DNA of 64,000 nt. Source: Loxodes magnus. Taxonomy: Eukaryota > Ciliophora > Karyorelictea > Loxodida > Loxodidae. The number at the start of each line of letters is the position of its first letter. Positions within the stretch are counted from its first letter, which is position 1. The position numbers and the translations under genes are program-made. Shown here piece after piece: positions 24,201-36,896 of the stretch. The notes beneath the pieces were generated by a model. The model saw only the letters and a list, made by a program, of their open reading frames with translations, was not told where the DNA came from and did not search any database. The stretch lies in assembly GCA_946699065.1 (NCBI GenBank), contig CAMPDV010000105.1:186001-250000 (forward strand), written 5' to 3'.

Positions 24201-27200
24201 TATAAAAAGGCAAACAACTCAAAAATAAATATCATAACCAAGTATTTGAAATAAAAATACACTCCATATGCATAGAAGGCCAGTAATAAAGTATACATAA
24301 TGAGTTCAGATCCTTTGATCGTTTCTTGAACATACAAAATAGATTCGAAATAGCATCTGAAATAGCATCTTTTACTAGTTTTGAAAATAGCTTTTGCTTT
24401 ATTTTTAACCTTGATAGAGAAGGAAGAGCTTATTAGTAAAGCTTCTGTGAAAGAAGGTTAGAGTATTTTCTTAACTCAGGTCTATTCAAATATAAAGGGA
24501 AATAATTTTTTAATTTAAATCCCTAACTTCTAAATAGGATCAAATCTTCTTACAGAAGAAGGATAAATTTAACTTGGAAAATTTTTGATTCAAAGCTTGG
24601 AAAATTTATCTAACTTATGTCAGAACTCTAAGGATTGAATAGTAAGCATATGAGATTAAAAAAATTAAATTAAAGTAATAAACTAATAGACCTAAAGATA
24701 GACTGAGTGCTAATTCTGTATAACATGGAGATCAACTATGTACAATATTATTTTTAATTAGTGTGAAAGGTTATTTTATGTGTTATGATCTCCAACCATT
24801 TTCAGATTATCAAAGTAAGTCAATACTTTAAAATTTAAATTTGACTGTAAAAGTTTCTTTGAAACTTTTTTGTTTCCTCATGTGTTTATTCTAAATCACA
24901 TTCAGCAAAAGTAAATTACAATGACTAGATATAAGAAAATATAAGCATTTTGTAAAGTAATTAATGCATTTTCAAATCTAATCTATGGAATCCTAGCCAC
25001 AGGCTTAATTTGTCAAAATAAAATAGCATAGAAGGCTACAAAGAAATGGAGTCTTCTTATTTATACCTTTTGTTGTTAAATCCTTTCTAACATGTAAACT
25101 TAAGTAGTATCTTACTACTTGATTAGATATAAAGCTAAAGCAAATGTATGCTTAAGCTTAGTTAGAGTCTATTGTGTTTACTATTTATAATATGAGAATC
25201 TGAGTAATTCTCATATCCATGTTACATTGAATATTCCCCTTAGTTACTTAACCATTTATTAGATTAGCAATTTATCAGCTTGATTAAATATAGGCTATAG
25301 AATGTTTAATTATCTAACTTCAATTTATTTAAAAATGAAAAAACTTAAAAAATGTCTTTCGGAGATTCAAGACTGGGATAGGATTACAAAAATAGCAGCT
25401 TTGTATGTAATTATTTGAAAAGATACTCAAACTGAAAATTCATACTTTCTAAGTTCCATCAATGTTAAAGGAATGCTAGTTAGAAAATTAAAGATCAAAA
25501 TTCTAATCTCTGGATTTACTAACTAAAATAAGGAGTATTTTGTTAGAATAAATCAACTAAAAAAGTTTGATTCACTGCATGTAACAAGTTATAGATAAAC
25601 TTTTTCAGCTCAGTTTATATAAAAAGGACTAGTAACTCAAAAAGTAAGTTACTTTTTGATCAAAATTTTTAAGAAGAAGAAGTTAAGAAAATCAGCAAGA
25701 CAATTAATTAGTATTTTTCAGATATATTTTGATTGCCTAAGATTAGGATGTCAATTAAGAGATGAGTGTCTTTGATTAGGTAAACAATTCATATAAAAGG
25801 TATTTTAAATATAAATTACTTTCGTATATCTGGTTATTCTTTTTACAAAGCTTAGCTTTATAAATGTAAGGTTTAGAATAGCCTTAATAAAAATTAAAGA
25901 CTGATATTTAAACCTACTACTACAAGTCTAAGCTAAGTTATGAAATAGTTTATTACCTTTATCTTGCTATATAACTGCTTAATTAGGATTGCGCTAGTGT
26001 AACTGAAAAACTTTGCTTAAAGATTATTAACTGAGGGCTTTTCTCAATATTGCTATAATTATTTCTATTTCACTTAGTTTCTATCTTAAAAGATTCAGTC
26101 CAATGTTATGGAGTAAATTAGGAATTAACTTCGTTATATCTAAAAGAAAATTGAGTTAATAGCGTGCTAATTTAACATTTTAAAACAGATCCTTTTTTAA
26201 CTAAATGTTACCTAAGTTTTCGAAATTTATTTACAGTTCTGATTATTGTCTTTCAACCATTTTTAAGCGATTTAGGATTTTTTCCTCTTTAAGTTTTGAA
26301 AACTTTAATTATCTATTGATTATAATTATTTTTACTCCTCTTTGTTAAAATACCCTTCATTATATACTTTCCTATTTTTAGTTTGCTATTAAAGATTTAA
26401 GGAAATCAAATTCCATTTTTAAACAAAGTAACTTTTTTCTCTAAGCGTAACTAGATAACTAGCATAAGGATCTTCTTACTCTTAGTTTAGCATAACTTTT
26501 ACTCGAATTATAAATCCTCATTTATTCATCTCCACAAAGGAACATTTTTTCACTATTAAAATCCTAAAGGTTTTATTCTCCAAACAGCACTATAAATTAA
26601 TGCTTTTTCTTTCCCCGAAAGTTTATCGAAAATAATGAACTGCAAAATTATAAAAATCAATCTTAAGCTTATAATTCCCGTTTCACTTAATTAACTATTT
26701 GCTACTAGAATTAGCTTTATAAGTTTATTCTCTTTCATTATATTTTAGAAAGCATCCTTGAATGATCATTTAAAGTAAATTAAATTAGGTTACATAATGA
26801 GAATTATACATAAGAGCTTTAGAAATGTTAATAATAGCTTATTTTTTCATCTATATAGAGCTCTTTATTTATTATTAAACTTACTTTCCATTTTATCTAT
26901 TTTATTATCCCTTTTCTTTCTTAAGTTATGACTAAGTTATTAAAACTGTTCCTAACCATATAACCAAGAGTTATAGCCAAATTAATTTAGTCGATCTTCA
27001 TATAACAAATTTGATTATTCCAAAATATTTTGATTTAGTTCCATTTTAAAGAAAATAGATTTCATGGGGATCATAAGCTATGCATGGATATTAATTGTTA
27101 TGAGACTATTTACTTCATTTATATGCTTTTTCTTGCTAGTGGTAATGATTATTCACTACATGATTATCTTTATTGAACTAATATCCTGAAGTTTTAATTC

Positions 27201-28700
27201 AGCTTCATACATTTCTAACCTTAATCTTTTTTTAATAGTCTGTATTAACTATATACCTCTTAATTTGCATCTCACTTCTTTATCCATTTTATTCAAGTTG
27301 AATCCTTCTAAAATTGGCTTATACTTTCACAAGCCTTTCGTTTAAAATACAAGTTCCCTTTTCTTAATTTTCTAATTCTATCCGTTCTAAATCCAATTCT
27401 TCCAAGTCCTTAGCTTAAGTATATGATATATGATTTCCTATCATGCTGCTTATTAAACTACCTCTCATAGAAATTAAAAAAATAGCTTATTTAGACTTAA
27501 ATAACTATTATACTAACAACCCTGCTAGTTAAGGTATTTAGCTATACAATCTTATATTGAACTTGTGCTAAATTTTATTTATTTCAGTTTGGAGGAAAAA
27601 AGAACATTTACCAGAGTTTAAGGAATTAGACTTATAGTATAGTAATTATCCATATCCAAGACTAAAGGGTTTTATTCTTTATACTTCTAAGCTTAAAGAT
27701 TTTTAAAACTGATGCTAATTAAGATTTTCACTTCTGTTATTCCTCGAAAACTCCTAGAAATATCTTAATTATAAATCTAGCTGTTTTCTGATTTAAAGAA
27801 GGATATTACCACACTAAATATCTATCCAAATTGAACTTTTTCGTTGTTAAGCTAAATGGAATTTTTTGTTAGTCTTATTTTTATTGATTTTCGCACTTGA
27901 ATTTATACCTAAATCGGTATTTTTTAAGAGTAGGATTTTTAATTAAATCAGCAAGGATTGTCTTCACATCATTTGAATAGCCAGTTTATTTATCTTACTC
28001 AAAATAAGCCTTTTCTTCTATTTCTGCTTTAAGCTAAATCTTTCAATAATAGCTAATAGATCTCATTTTTCTATCTGGTGTAATAGAACTATCAGTTCTA
28101 AAATTTTTGAGCTTAACCCAAGAAGCGAAGTTCTTATTCCAAAAAGGCTTTAAAAGAATTTGCTAAAACGAAGTTAAAATCAACTTGAATATGCATAAAG
28201 CTATGATACTATTAAACCACTTGGCTAACTATCTAGTTAGGAAAGTTAAGAAACGCATACTTCGCTGTAAGTTTTTAAATTACTTGAGATGCTCTGGAAA
28301 ATCTATCAATCAAATGTATTTATAAGAAGGTTGATTATATAGGTATTAAAGGTAGTTTTAGGGAGATGCTATGCTTAATAAACTAAGAGATGCTAATATT
28401 TTATAAGCTGATAGGTTTTATAGTTATAAGAAGCGAAATCAAATAAATGAAGCTAGATATAAAAATTCAAAGGGAAGTGGTAATTAATCTTGTAGTTCTA
28501 ACCTTCATTGAGTAGTAGTTTTTATATTTAAGGACATTTTTGCAATGTAAATGTTCAGAATGTATAAAGTAAGGTAAATTGATGAGGATAATATGGGGTT
28601 AAAAATAAAAAGCTTCATAAAAGAAATTTATAAGTATAAGATAAAGTATTTCAGCTTAATTAACTGAGGTAATTTTCAAGTAATTAATAGAAATTTTCAA
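21300..28700. other. AT-rich region with weak coding candidates only
   Basis: No domain or paralogue was recognised. Composition-based candidates are a minus-strand piece near 22.01-22.23 kb (SNKWDTNSIQENDQRTFPVG, then a basic coiled coil), a plus-strand block from ATG 23310 (MSLSQLEQWNFIQKFETK) to about 24.3 kb, and a plus-strand block from about 25337 (MKKLKKCLSEIQDWDRITK) to 25.79 kb. In each, competing frames look nearly as good. A short direct repeat of GAAATAGCATCT lies near 24348. Confidence 0.25.
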
Positions 28701-28719
28701 ATCCAATAACTTTATAGCA

Positions 28720-30871
28720 AGTTAAGCGATATAGCAATATCTATAAAGTAGATATGAATATAGCATTATCTTAGAAAATATTCTAAGATAAACTTTGTTG
28801 TTTCATTTTATATGGATAAAAATCTAAGTTTTGAATATATAAACTCTCTCAGAATATATCCTTGAACTTTTCTACCAAAAATTTAATTTCTTTGTATCAT
28901 CAATATGACATTAATTTTCTTCGGCTTTAGATTTAATTTCTCAAATTTTAGCATGACTAAACAGAATTGAAATGCTTCTTTAATATATACACTTAAACCC
29001 TTAAATCTAATACTTATTTATAGATCCTGCTATAGATATAGTTTTTATTTACTCTTATTACATCACAATGGAAACTTTCTACTCAGTTGTTTCTATTTTC
29101 ATTTCCCTCATTAGCCTAGATATATTAGACCATAACTTAGTTTGCTTTAAGAGGTTTTTCTATTTATAAGCTAATTTCTAGTCGCTTTATCATTAAGAAA
29201 ATTAGATTTCATCCCATTTTAGGCATTTCACAGAAACAGCTTTCAATACACTTTGTTGACTAGAAGTAAAAAATTGATATCCAAACCTAGCTTTACTTTC
29301 GACATCACCAACCTTAAATATCATCGCTTTATTTGTTTTTTCTTCATAATAGTTTTGTAATATCAGCGAGAACATTACTACACTATCTACTAAAAAAGGT
29401 TAACTTAATCATACGATACTCTCATTCAATCTATAATACATAGCTTAATGCTATTAAGGAAGGATATATAGAGTAAAGCAGAAATAGACCTTAACTTAAA
29501 GTGGCTAGAATTATAAGATAATATTAGGCTTTCCCTTAGATTTTATATATACTTGTTTAAATCTTTATGGAGGTTTATTAATAGAACAATCAGCAAGATT
29601 TCTAAATCTGCTATGAACATCAGCAAAGAAACCAATTTTTTTGTGTTTCCTGCTTTCAGCAAAATTCTGAGATGTAACAAGATTATTTGCTTTGCTAAGC
29701 GTGTATAGGGAATGGAAAGCATAGCAAGCATAAGTTTATGAATTTTTTAGGTTGCTTTAATTGACTTCAAATGTAGGTATAATAGTTTAAGAATGGTATT
29801 TGAAAGTAGAATGAAAGCATAGACAGGGTTATTCGTATGTATAGGTCAAACTCTAAGCTTTATGAGAAAATGCTTAGTTAAAAGTAACTTAATGAAAGCT
29901 AATTGAATTGAAATGGCTTCAGAATATCTTTAGATCAAATAATACAAAGAATAGAGAATCTTAAAGATACTAATGTGATTCTAGCTTAGCATAGCCCTCC
30001 TTAATTGCTTCAATCTTAAAATGACTTAATTTTATTGGCTAGAAAATGAAAGGATTTCTATGGACAGTTAGAAAGCATCAGTTACTTACCTTCGGAATAC
30101 AACGTTTTATATCTATTTGTTCCTCACCAAACTAACTTCTAAACATCATGTGTCCCTGAGGTTCTGTAATGGAAATTTAGAAATAGAAATTAAAGCTAGC
30201 CGTAGCAGTAAGAAGGTAAATAGTCTAATCAAATAGACTAATTTAACAAATAAGAAGAGACAAAAGAAAGCTAAAGGATAGGAGCATTACTCAAGTAAAA
30301 AGAACAACTGTGGCAATAATTAAAACTTGAGGAATAGGAATAATAGAATAAGTATGCAAAATTACAGGCTTTAATAAAAGAGCAGAAAGTAAAGCAAAAT
30401 CAGTAAGATCAAATAATTTAGTAGCTTAAAGAAAAAATAAATTATTTAGAAATTTAAGAAGATCAATTGAAACAAAACTTAAGCTTAACGAGCAACAAAA
30501 GCATGTTCAAAATGCCGTTTGAAATATGCCTTTATGTAGATTCTTAAAAAAAAATCTTCTACTTGTATATTCTTGTAACTCTTAGTAATGAAAAAATAAA
30601 TTGTGATTCCTGCTTAGACAAAAAAAGAACATCTAAACTAGACTGCTATCATTCTTTTTGCGGATAATGTTATGAGGAGATATTTAATAACCATATCTAA
30701 AATTATTTTAAGGAACTTAAAGCTCAAGAAATTAATGAATTTTTAAAAAAGATATCCTTCAAGTGTTTTATATGCTAGAAAGAAACTACAAAATAGATGT
30801 TTATAGATACTGAAAAATACAAATAAGATAACTTAAGAATCATACGATTTAAGGTTATTAGATTTGATTGA
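28720..30871 (+). repeat. segmental duplication, copy 1 (carries B-box/RING gene 1)
   Basis: The upstream block 28735-28800 (CTATAAAGTAGATATGA, then ATCTTAGAAAATATTCTAAGAT) recurs at 31765-31835. The genes that follow at 29567 and 32991 are paralogues, so a unit of more than 2 kb was duplicated in direct orientation. Confidence 0.5.
29567..30871 (+). CDS. B-box zinc finger, coiled-coil, RING finger protein 1
   Basis: 434 residues in one frame from ATG 29567 (MEVYQQNNQQDF) to TGA 30869, with all TAA/TAG as Gln and four in-frame TGA as Trp. Domains: an N-terminal B-box at residues 15-55 (CYEH, then FFCVSC, LLCQAC and H52/H55); a central region with YNVLYLFVP and PEVLQWKF blocks shared with both paralogues; a Gln/Glu/Lys-rich coiled coil at about 225-310; and a C-terminal RING at 346-403 (CDSC, LDCYHSFCGQCY, KCFIC). 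B-box plus coiled coil plus RING is the TRIM-type ubiquitin ligase kit, here with the RING last. The start is set by the position shared with genes 2 and 3 (ME-start about 14 residues before the first Cys). Function as an E3 ligase is inferred from the domains. Confidence 0.85.
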
Positions 30872-31440
30872 CTTTTGACGTTTTAATTTTAAATTTTTTT
30901 TAAATTTGATAATTAATAAATTTAAACGACGAAAGGTAAACTAAAATTCTTCTGGGATTGTCTCTTAAAAAATTATCTCATAACTATAGACAGAAAATCT
31001 ATTAAGTAGAAAAGGAATTAAGTGCGTTTTATTAGGTAGTTAAACAAACTTAATAAATAGTAAATTTAAGAGACAATTTCTCTGCTTAAGCTAAGATCAT
31101 ACTAATTTAATTTTTTAAAAGTTCTATTTATCTCATATTCGTACCTACCTCAGTATGTTCTGTCTATATAATTAAGTTTTCATGAATATAAAAATTTCTA
31201 ATTGCTTTTATTATAGGGATATTCCTTAGCTATCTATTAGTTGTAAAATATTAACAGTAAACTCAATCTAGAATAGAAACCAGCGATTGGGAAATAAATT
31301 AAGATGAGGTTTTATAGATTTGGTAAGCTTAATTTTTTATTTTTAGAGTAGTCATACATGATTACTTCCAAGTAATTATGCTGTTATGATATAATATTAC
31401 TATATCTTATAGTTTATACTTGTTATATAAATTTGATTCA
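30872..31440. other. AT-rich spacer between B-box/RING gene 1 and structured element copy 3
   Basis: No gene, repeat partner or RNA motif was recognised. Confidence 0.5.
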
Positions 31441-31444
31441 AAGA

Positions 31445-31715
31445 AAGTGGATCTTGACTAAAGAGACGACCGAGAAGAAATTCCCAATGATGAAACTGAC
31501 TGAGGACTTAAGATTCTAAATATTGGACCGGAATAGTCACTTCACCATAGGTTGGGAAATGAATCTGAAATCGCTTGAAGGCAACTTTACTTTAGTGTCA
31601 AAGAGATGCAACCTTACTAACAATTCGATGAAGGATCTTCATGGGAACAATTTGCTACAAAGAGACTTTAATAGTTAACAGTGTTCGAACGATCGAGGCA
31701 CTACGCGCACTTTAA
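31445..31715 (+). repeat. dispersed structured element, copy 3
   Basis: Starts with GTGGATCTTGAC and GAGAAGAAATTCCCAATGATGAA, close to copy 2, then ATAGGTTGGGAAATG...AAATCG, and ends in a hairpin with TACGCGCACT. It sits between the two arms of the B-box/RING segmental duplication, so it probably inserted after or during that event. Confidence 0.55.
31679..31711 (+). ncRNA. terminal hairpin, copy 3 (variant)
   Basis: The outer AGTG/CACT pairing and the TACGCGC motif are kept, but the inner stem differs (TCGA...TCGA). This is the most diverged hairpin of the four. Confidence 0.35.
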
Positions 31716-31764
31716 TAAAAAAATCTATTTTTATTTAAAACTCAGAATAGCTTGATAGCAGGAT

Positions 31765-34745
31765 ATGTATTATATCAATATCTATAAAGTAGATATGAGT
31801 ATAATATTATCTTAGAAAAAAATTCTAAGATAAATTTAGATCCATCATTTACATGATAAACTAAAAAAGCTTAATATCTTGCTCTCTCATAATATCAACC
31901 TAAACTTTATGGTAACTTTTCTTTTTATTCTAGTATCTTTACGATCAATATAACTTCACTCGAGATTTTCTTCTTTTTACTAAATGAAAAATTAAAAAAA
32001 TATTTATCCTCCTAAAATACCTTTAAAATGCTTAAAATATCTTGGGGAATCTAATTTCCTTTTAATAAATTAGAATAATAATGGATCTCTAAAACTATAC
32101 TAAACTTGACTGAAATTAAGGATTTTTATATTTGATTCAAATTGATATTCATATATAACTTTCTCTTTTCCTATTTAGATATTTCTTTCGTAAAATTTTT
32201 TAATATCGAAACTTTAGTTTTCATTTATGTATCCTCGTTGCATTCATAGTTATTTATCAACTTTTATTTTAGATCTAAAATTATGACTTGAATATTCATA
32301 ATCGAAGAAGCACTTTATAATATAAATTTTATCTCTTAGAATATGAAAATTATTTAAAATAGTTCCTTTAATTTCCTTTTGTACACTCTTGCAAAACCTC
32401 ACTATTAAATATCCTCCTTATATTGCTTCTACCTATTTTTTCTGAATAGCATCTAGCCTTACAATCTAGCTTGGTTTGTTCTATTTATTTTCTATCAGCT
32501 TAGTTATCAATTCCATATCCTCTCCAATTAGCAAAGTTTCTACCTTCTTCATTTAAATTATCTTATGATAAAGCCTTTTATATAAGAGATACTTGACTAG
32601 ATGCTTCTAGTTTCGTTACTAAATAGATAGTATACATATCTACTTACTAGCTGATCTTTTTATCATTTCTTCGAAAGATAAAAAACAAAAAAAGCGAGAA
32701 ACACATCATCATCATCTAGATCCATTAACCAAACACTTAAATAAACAACTAGTGTAGATTAAAAAAAGGCAGATGCATTTCCATAGCTCTCAAGCAATCT
32801 AAAAAACGTAAATAAAAAAGCTAAAAATCCATTAAATTCAGACCAAAGCATAATATTCTTAACCAATCATAGACAAGTAAACAAAGGAGTTAGAATAAGC
32901 AAGGAGATATAGTAAATTCTAGTGGATATAAATTATAAAATAAATCTGTAATAATTCTAAAGCTTTTTTAACATTTTAATTTAAAACCCAATGGAAAATT
33001 ATCAGCCACTAAGCCACTAGCTATAATAAAACTGCCAAAAGCATTAGCTAAATTATCAGCTACTTTGTTTTTCCTGCATATAAAATTCTGAATAATAACA
33101 AGATTATTTGCTTTGTCAAGTTTGTCTGGAGACAGGATAACATGATAAGCATAATGTTAGGAGTTGTTCTGATGGTTTCAAGCAACTTCAAATACAGGTG
33201 TAAAATTTTAAGAATAGCATTAAATAGGAAAACGAAAGGTTTAATAAATTGATATGAATGTATGGCCAAAACTCTAAGCTTTTTGATAAAATTCGAACTA
33301 AAACTTAGCTCCAGCAAAAATAAGAAAGCTTAAGAGGCTTTAAGATAATGCTAGGCTAAGTAATACAAAAAGTGGAGAATTTTAGAGATGCTAGCAAAAG
33401 TCTAGCTTCACTAAGCATTCCCTAAGTATTTTAATCATAAAATGACTTAGTTTCTTTGACTAGAACGTGAAAGTAATTTAATGATTAGATTAATAAAGCT
33501 AGCTTCTTACCTACAGAATACAATGTTGTATTTCTATTTGTACCTCTCTAAAGCAAATTCTAAATTAAATATGTACCTGAGGCTTTACAATGGAAATTTT
33601 AATAGATGCAAGGAAACAATCAGTCTAGTCCAGATATGCTTGCTTAAAAACAAAAAGGGAATTAATAATAATAAGAAGAGACGGGAAGCAACTTAAAACT
33701 ATAAATGTTACTAAAATAAAGAGAATAACTATATCAATAGCAATAACTTAAAATATAGATAGAGTAGTAAAGGAACGCTAAATTATCGTCTCTAATAAGA
33801 GAGGAAAAAAATAAAAAATAATAATAAGATCAAGAACTAACCAAACTGAGAGAAAAGTTATATTAGTTAGAATATTAAGAAAGCTAATTGAAATAAAAGT
33901 AAATGTAGCTGCTTTCTGAATAGGTTTTTAAAATAGATTTTCAACTTTACATAAAATAGGACACTTAAAAATAAAATATTAATGTATATATACTTGCATA
34001 GGTAAACAGAGATTAAGCAAAGTGTGAATCATGCTAAGATACTAAAAAAATATCCAAATTAAACTGCTCTCATTCTTTTTGTGGTGATTGCTATCGTTAA
34101 ATCTTTCTTCTTTAGGTAAATTAATATTTTAAGAAAATTTAATAAAGCTAACTGAAAGAATATCTAGATTAGATACCTTTTAAGTGCACTATATGCTAGA
34201 AGGAAACTAAAAAATATATTTACCAAGAAAATAATAGCAAATTTTAGTCTACATAAATAAAACTGATGGCTTGAAGGAATAAAGAAGACAAAGAATTGAA
34301 GTAAACTGAAGAAAAAGAAAATAATTAAAAATATTAAGAAGAAAATGTTAAAGATATCCTAGATTAAAATTTATAAGGATAAATTATGTTATAATATCAA
34401 TTCTGCTTATAGGTTTAATCTTGTGTTATAATAATACCTTTAAATCTCAAGGTAGAACTTAGCATAGAAGAATAAAATTGTGATTTTTGCTAGTAAGTTT
34501 AAAGAATCGCTAAACTAGATTGCTCTCATTAATTTTGCATCTAATGCTACGGTGAGATGTTTACGAATTCAATAGATAACCTATACTAAGATAAATAATT
34601 AATTTAGATGTAGTAACTGGATTCTTTATTAGAATATGCTAAGATTAAATGCTAAAATTGTAACTCTATAACTAAAAAAAAAATGATGCAAAGCACAAGA
34701 AACAGTTCGACATAAAATTTATTGCTATCTTATGGCATGGTTTGA
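31765..34745 (+). repeat. segmental duplication, copy 2 (carries B-box/RING gene 2)
   Basis: Matches 28.72-30.87 kb in direct orientation: the upstream TATCTATAAAGTAGATATGA block with its ATCTTAG...CTAAGAT hairpin, then the paralogous gene. Noncoding sequence is much more diverged than the domain-encoding parts. Confidence 0.5.
32991..34745 (+). CDS. B-box zinc finger, coiled-coil protein with two RING fingers
   Basis: 584 residues in one frame from ATG 32991 (MENYQPLSHQLQQNC) to TGA 34743. B-box at residues 15-56 (NCQKH, LLCFSC, LLCQVC, then H-x2-H). The central YNVVFLFVP and PEALQWKF blocks match gene 1. The Gln/Glu coiled coil is at about 225-320. RING 1 at 345-402 has CESC, LNCSHSFCGDCY and KCTIC. 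An in-frame TGA at 34272-34274 (codon 428) would end a protein the size of gene 1. Reading it as Trp leads through a charged linker into a second RING at 497-559 (CDFC, LDCSHQFCIQCY, KCQNC). The domain continuity after codon 428 supports Trp. Alternatively the second RING is a remnant of another copy. Probable E3 ubiquitin ligase by domain content. Confidence 0.8.
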
Positions 34746-36896
34746 CAGTAGGGATATTTTTCATACTTTTAAATTATTCTCTAATTTTAAAAAATTATTT
34801 TACTTTAATTTGGTTTGACTTAGCATGGTTGCTTAATCTTGTTAATTTATCTTTATCTCCAATCCCTATATTTAAATGGTTATCATTCTTAACCAAATAA
34901 AATTTAAGAAAATTGATTATCTTTAAGTTTCGATTTAAGTGTAGTGGAGCTTAATTCTTAAGTGAGTATTTTGAACTACCTTGATTGTATATATTGAATG
35001 GAAATTGAGATATTAGATTTAATTTTATTTTTAGAACCATCAAGTTTGGATACTTTAACTAGAAGTATAAAAGATAAATTTTAGATTCTAAAGTTTATCC
35101 ATCTTAGTTAAGTCTAACTTCTCGAATAATGGTTTCGCTAAGATTTATGGAAAATAAGAAAACTTGGAGTATTCTTCGTTCAAACATTGAACTGTATAAT
35201 TGGATTTTCTTATCGAATTCATTTTATTTTTGTTTTTAAATGAAAAGCTAGATTTGAAAATAAAATCCACACTTTTAAGAGCTAAGAACTAAACATTTTC
35301 TAACTCAGATAAACTAGAAACTTCAAACAGTCAGTTCTTTTAATGGCTTATAAAAAGATAACCACGATCCAAGCTTTAAGCATCTTTTTCTCATTCACCT
35401 CCAACTAAGGAAAGCTTTCCCCAAGTAAGTTATATAATTTGTTTTCTATCAAGAGAAAGCAAAATCTAAATAGTCTAGCATCCTCCTAATAATCTTTAAA
35501 CAACTTCAATTTCCAAAACTCAGTTATAATATTCTATTTTAGTAATAAAAAGAATACATTTCAAAGCAACTTAATACAATATAAACATCATACCTCTATA
35601 CAACTATTATTCCAACTAAATGAGACTCATTAAGATTTAACTATTTCACTATAATATAATCTCATAATCTTAGTGTCTGATGTAGTGCTTAAATAAAGAT
35701 CTATATTACTAGGACTAACTAGATTTAAATATCTTATTATGCAAGTAGTTAATAAAGCTGCTTACGCCTTTTAGCTTTATAGCTTTGCTCAGTGACATAG
35801 ATTTTATAAAATAAACTCCTTTTTTAATATAGCAAATATAGGTTCTAGCCATGTTTATAAAGAAAGATTAAGAAATAAATAAGTAGATCAAAGAAAGGGA
35901 TTTAAGGGTAAAAGAACTTGGTGGAAATTAAATCTGGTGCCTTTTTTATTGAAGCACTTGATATAGGATAGCTATCTTAGAAAGGAGATGTGTATAACTA
36001 AAGCTAGCATTTCTACTAATAGAATTCCTTAAGGAAGCATCACAAAGTTAATCATTTAGTCTGAAATTCTTGTCCAACAATCAATTACAATTTAACGTTG
36101 AAAAATGAGCAGGTTCATTTCCACTTCTGGTTCATGCTTGAGATAGGATGAAAGGGATTTAAAAAAATCCTAAGGAGTTTTTTATTATTTAAGAGTTAGC
36201 TTTAAAGGACTTGATAGCATCATAAGTTTAGCTTTATTTTTAAGCAATAGCAAAATTAATAATTTCGTATTTTAGATAAAAAAAGGGAAACTAAAGAAAA
36301 AGTTTAAATGAGGATCAAATATAGAAATGCAGATCTAATCTACAAATATTTTAGAAATGCTTATTTCTTTTCTTAGTTCTACCAAATAAATGGCTTATAG
36401 TTTTTATAAATGTATGAAGCACTAAAATAAATTTATTAGATCTAAGCAAAGACCAAAGATATATTTTCCTTCTTATGATTAAAAATAGATAATATAGCTT
36501 ATATAATCAGTCTAGTATATCATCTCTATAACTATGCAGCTTAACTATAACTGCTAAGTTCACTTTAATTCCTTTAAATACAAACAAAGGGAGTATTTCC
36601 CTTCCTCCAGTGTTCTTTACATTCCTCCAAAATCCCATTCAAATCAAACGAGTATTTATCTAGACATAACTGCAATCTCTTTTAATCAAAATTTTTTATA
36701 CTAAAGACAAATAAAAATTTAGCTTGGAAATAAAAATTCTGACTATGATTTTCGACTAAATCAGAACTAAAAAGCAGAGTAATAAAATTATGAGACCAGT
36801 TTTATAAAAGCAAGTTAACAATAAAAAAGTCAGAAGCGTATTTATTATAAAATAATTTCATTCAAGTTAAGAAACTTTTTTATAAAATAAAGCTTA
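34746..36896. other. AT-rich interval between B-box/RING genes 2 and 3
   Basis: No domain, RNA motif or repeat partner was recognised. Upstream control sequences of gene 3 should lie at its right end, but no conserved motif shared with genes 1 and 2 was seen. Confidence 0.4.
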
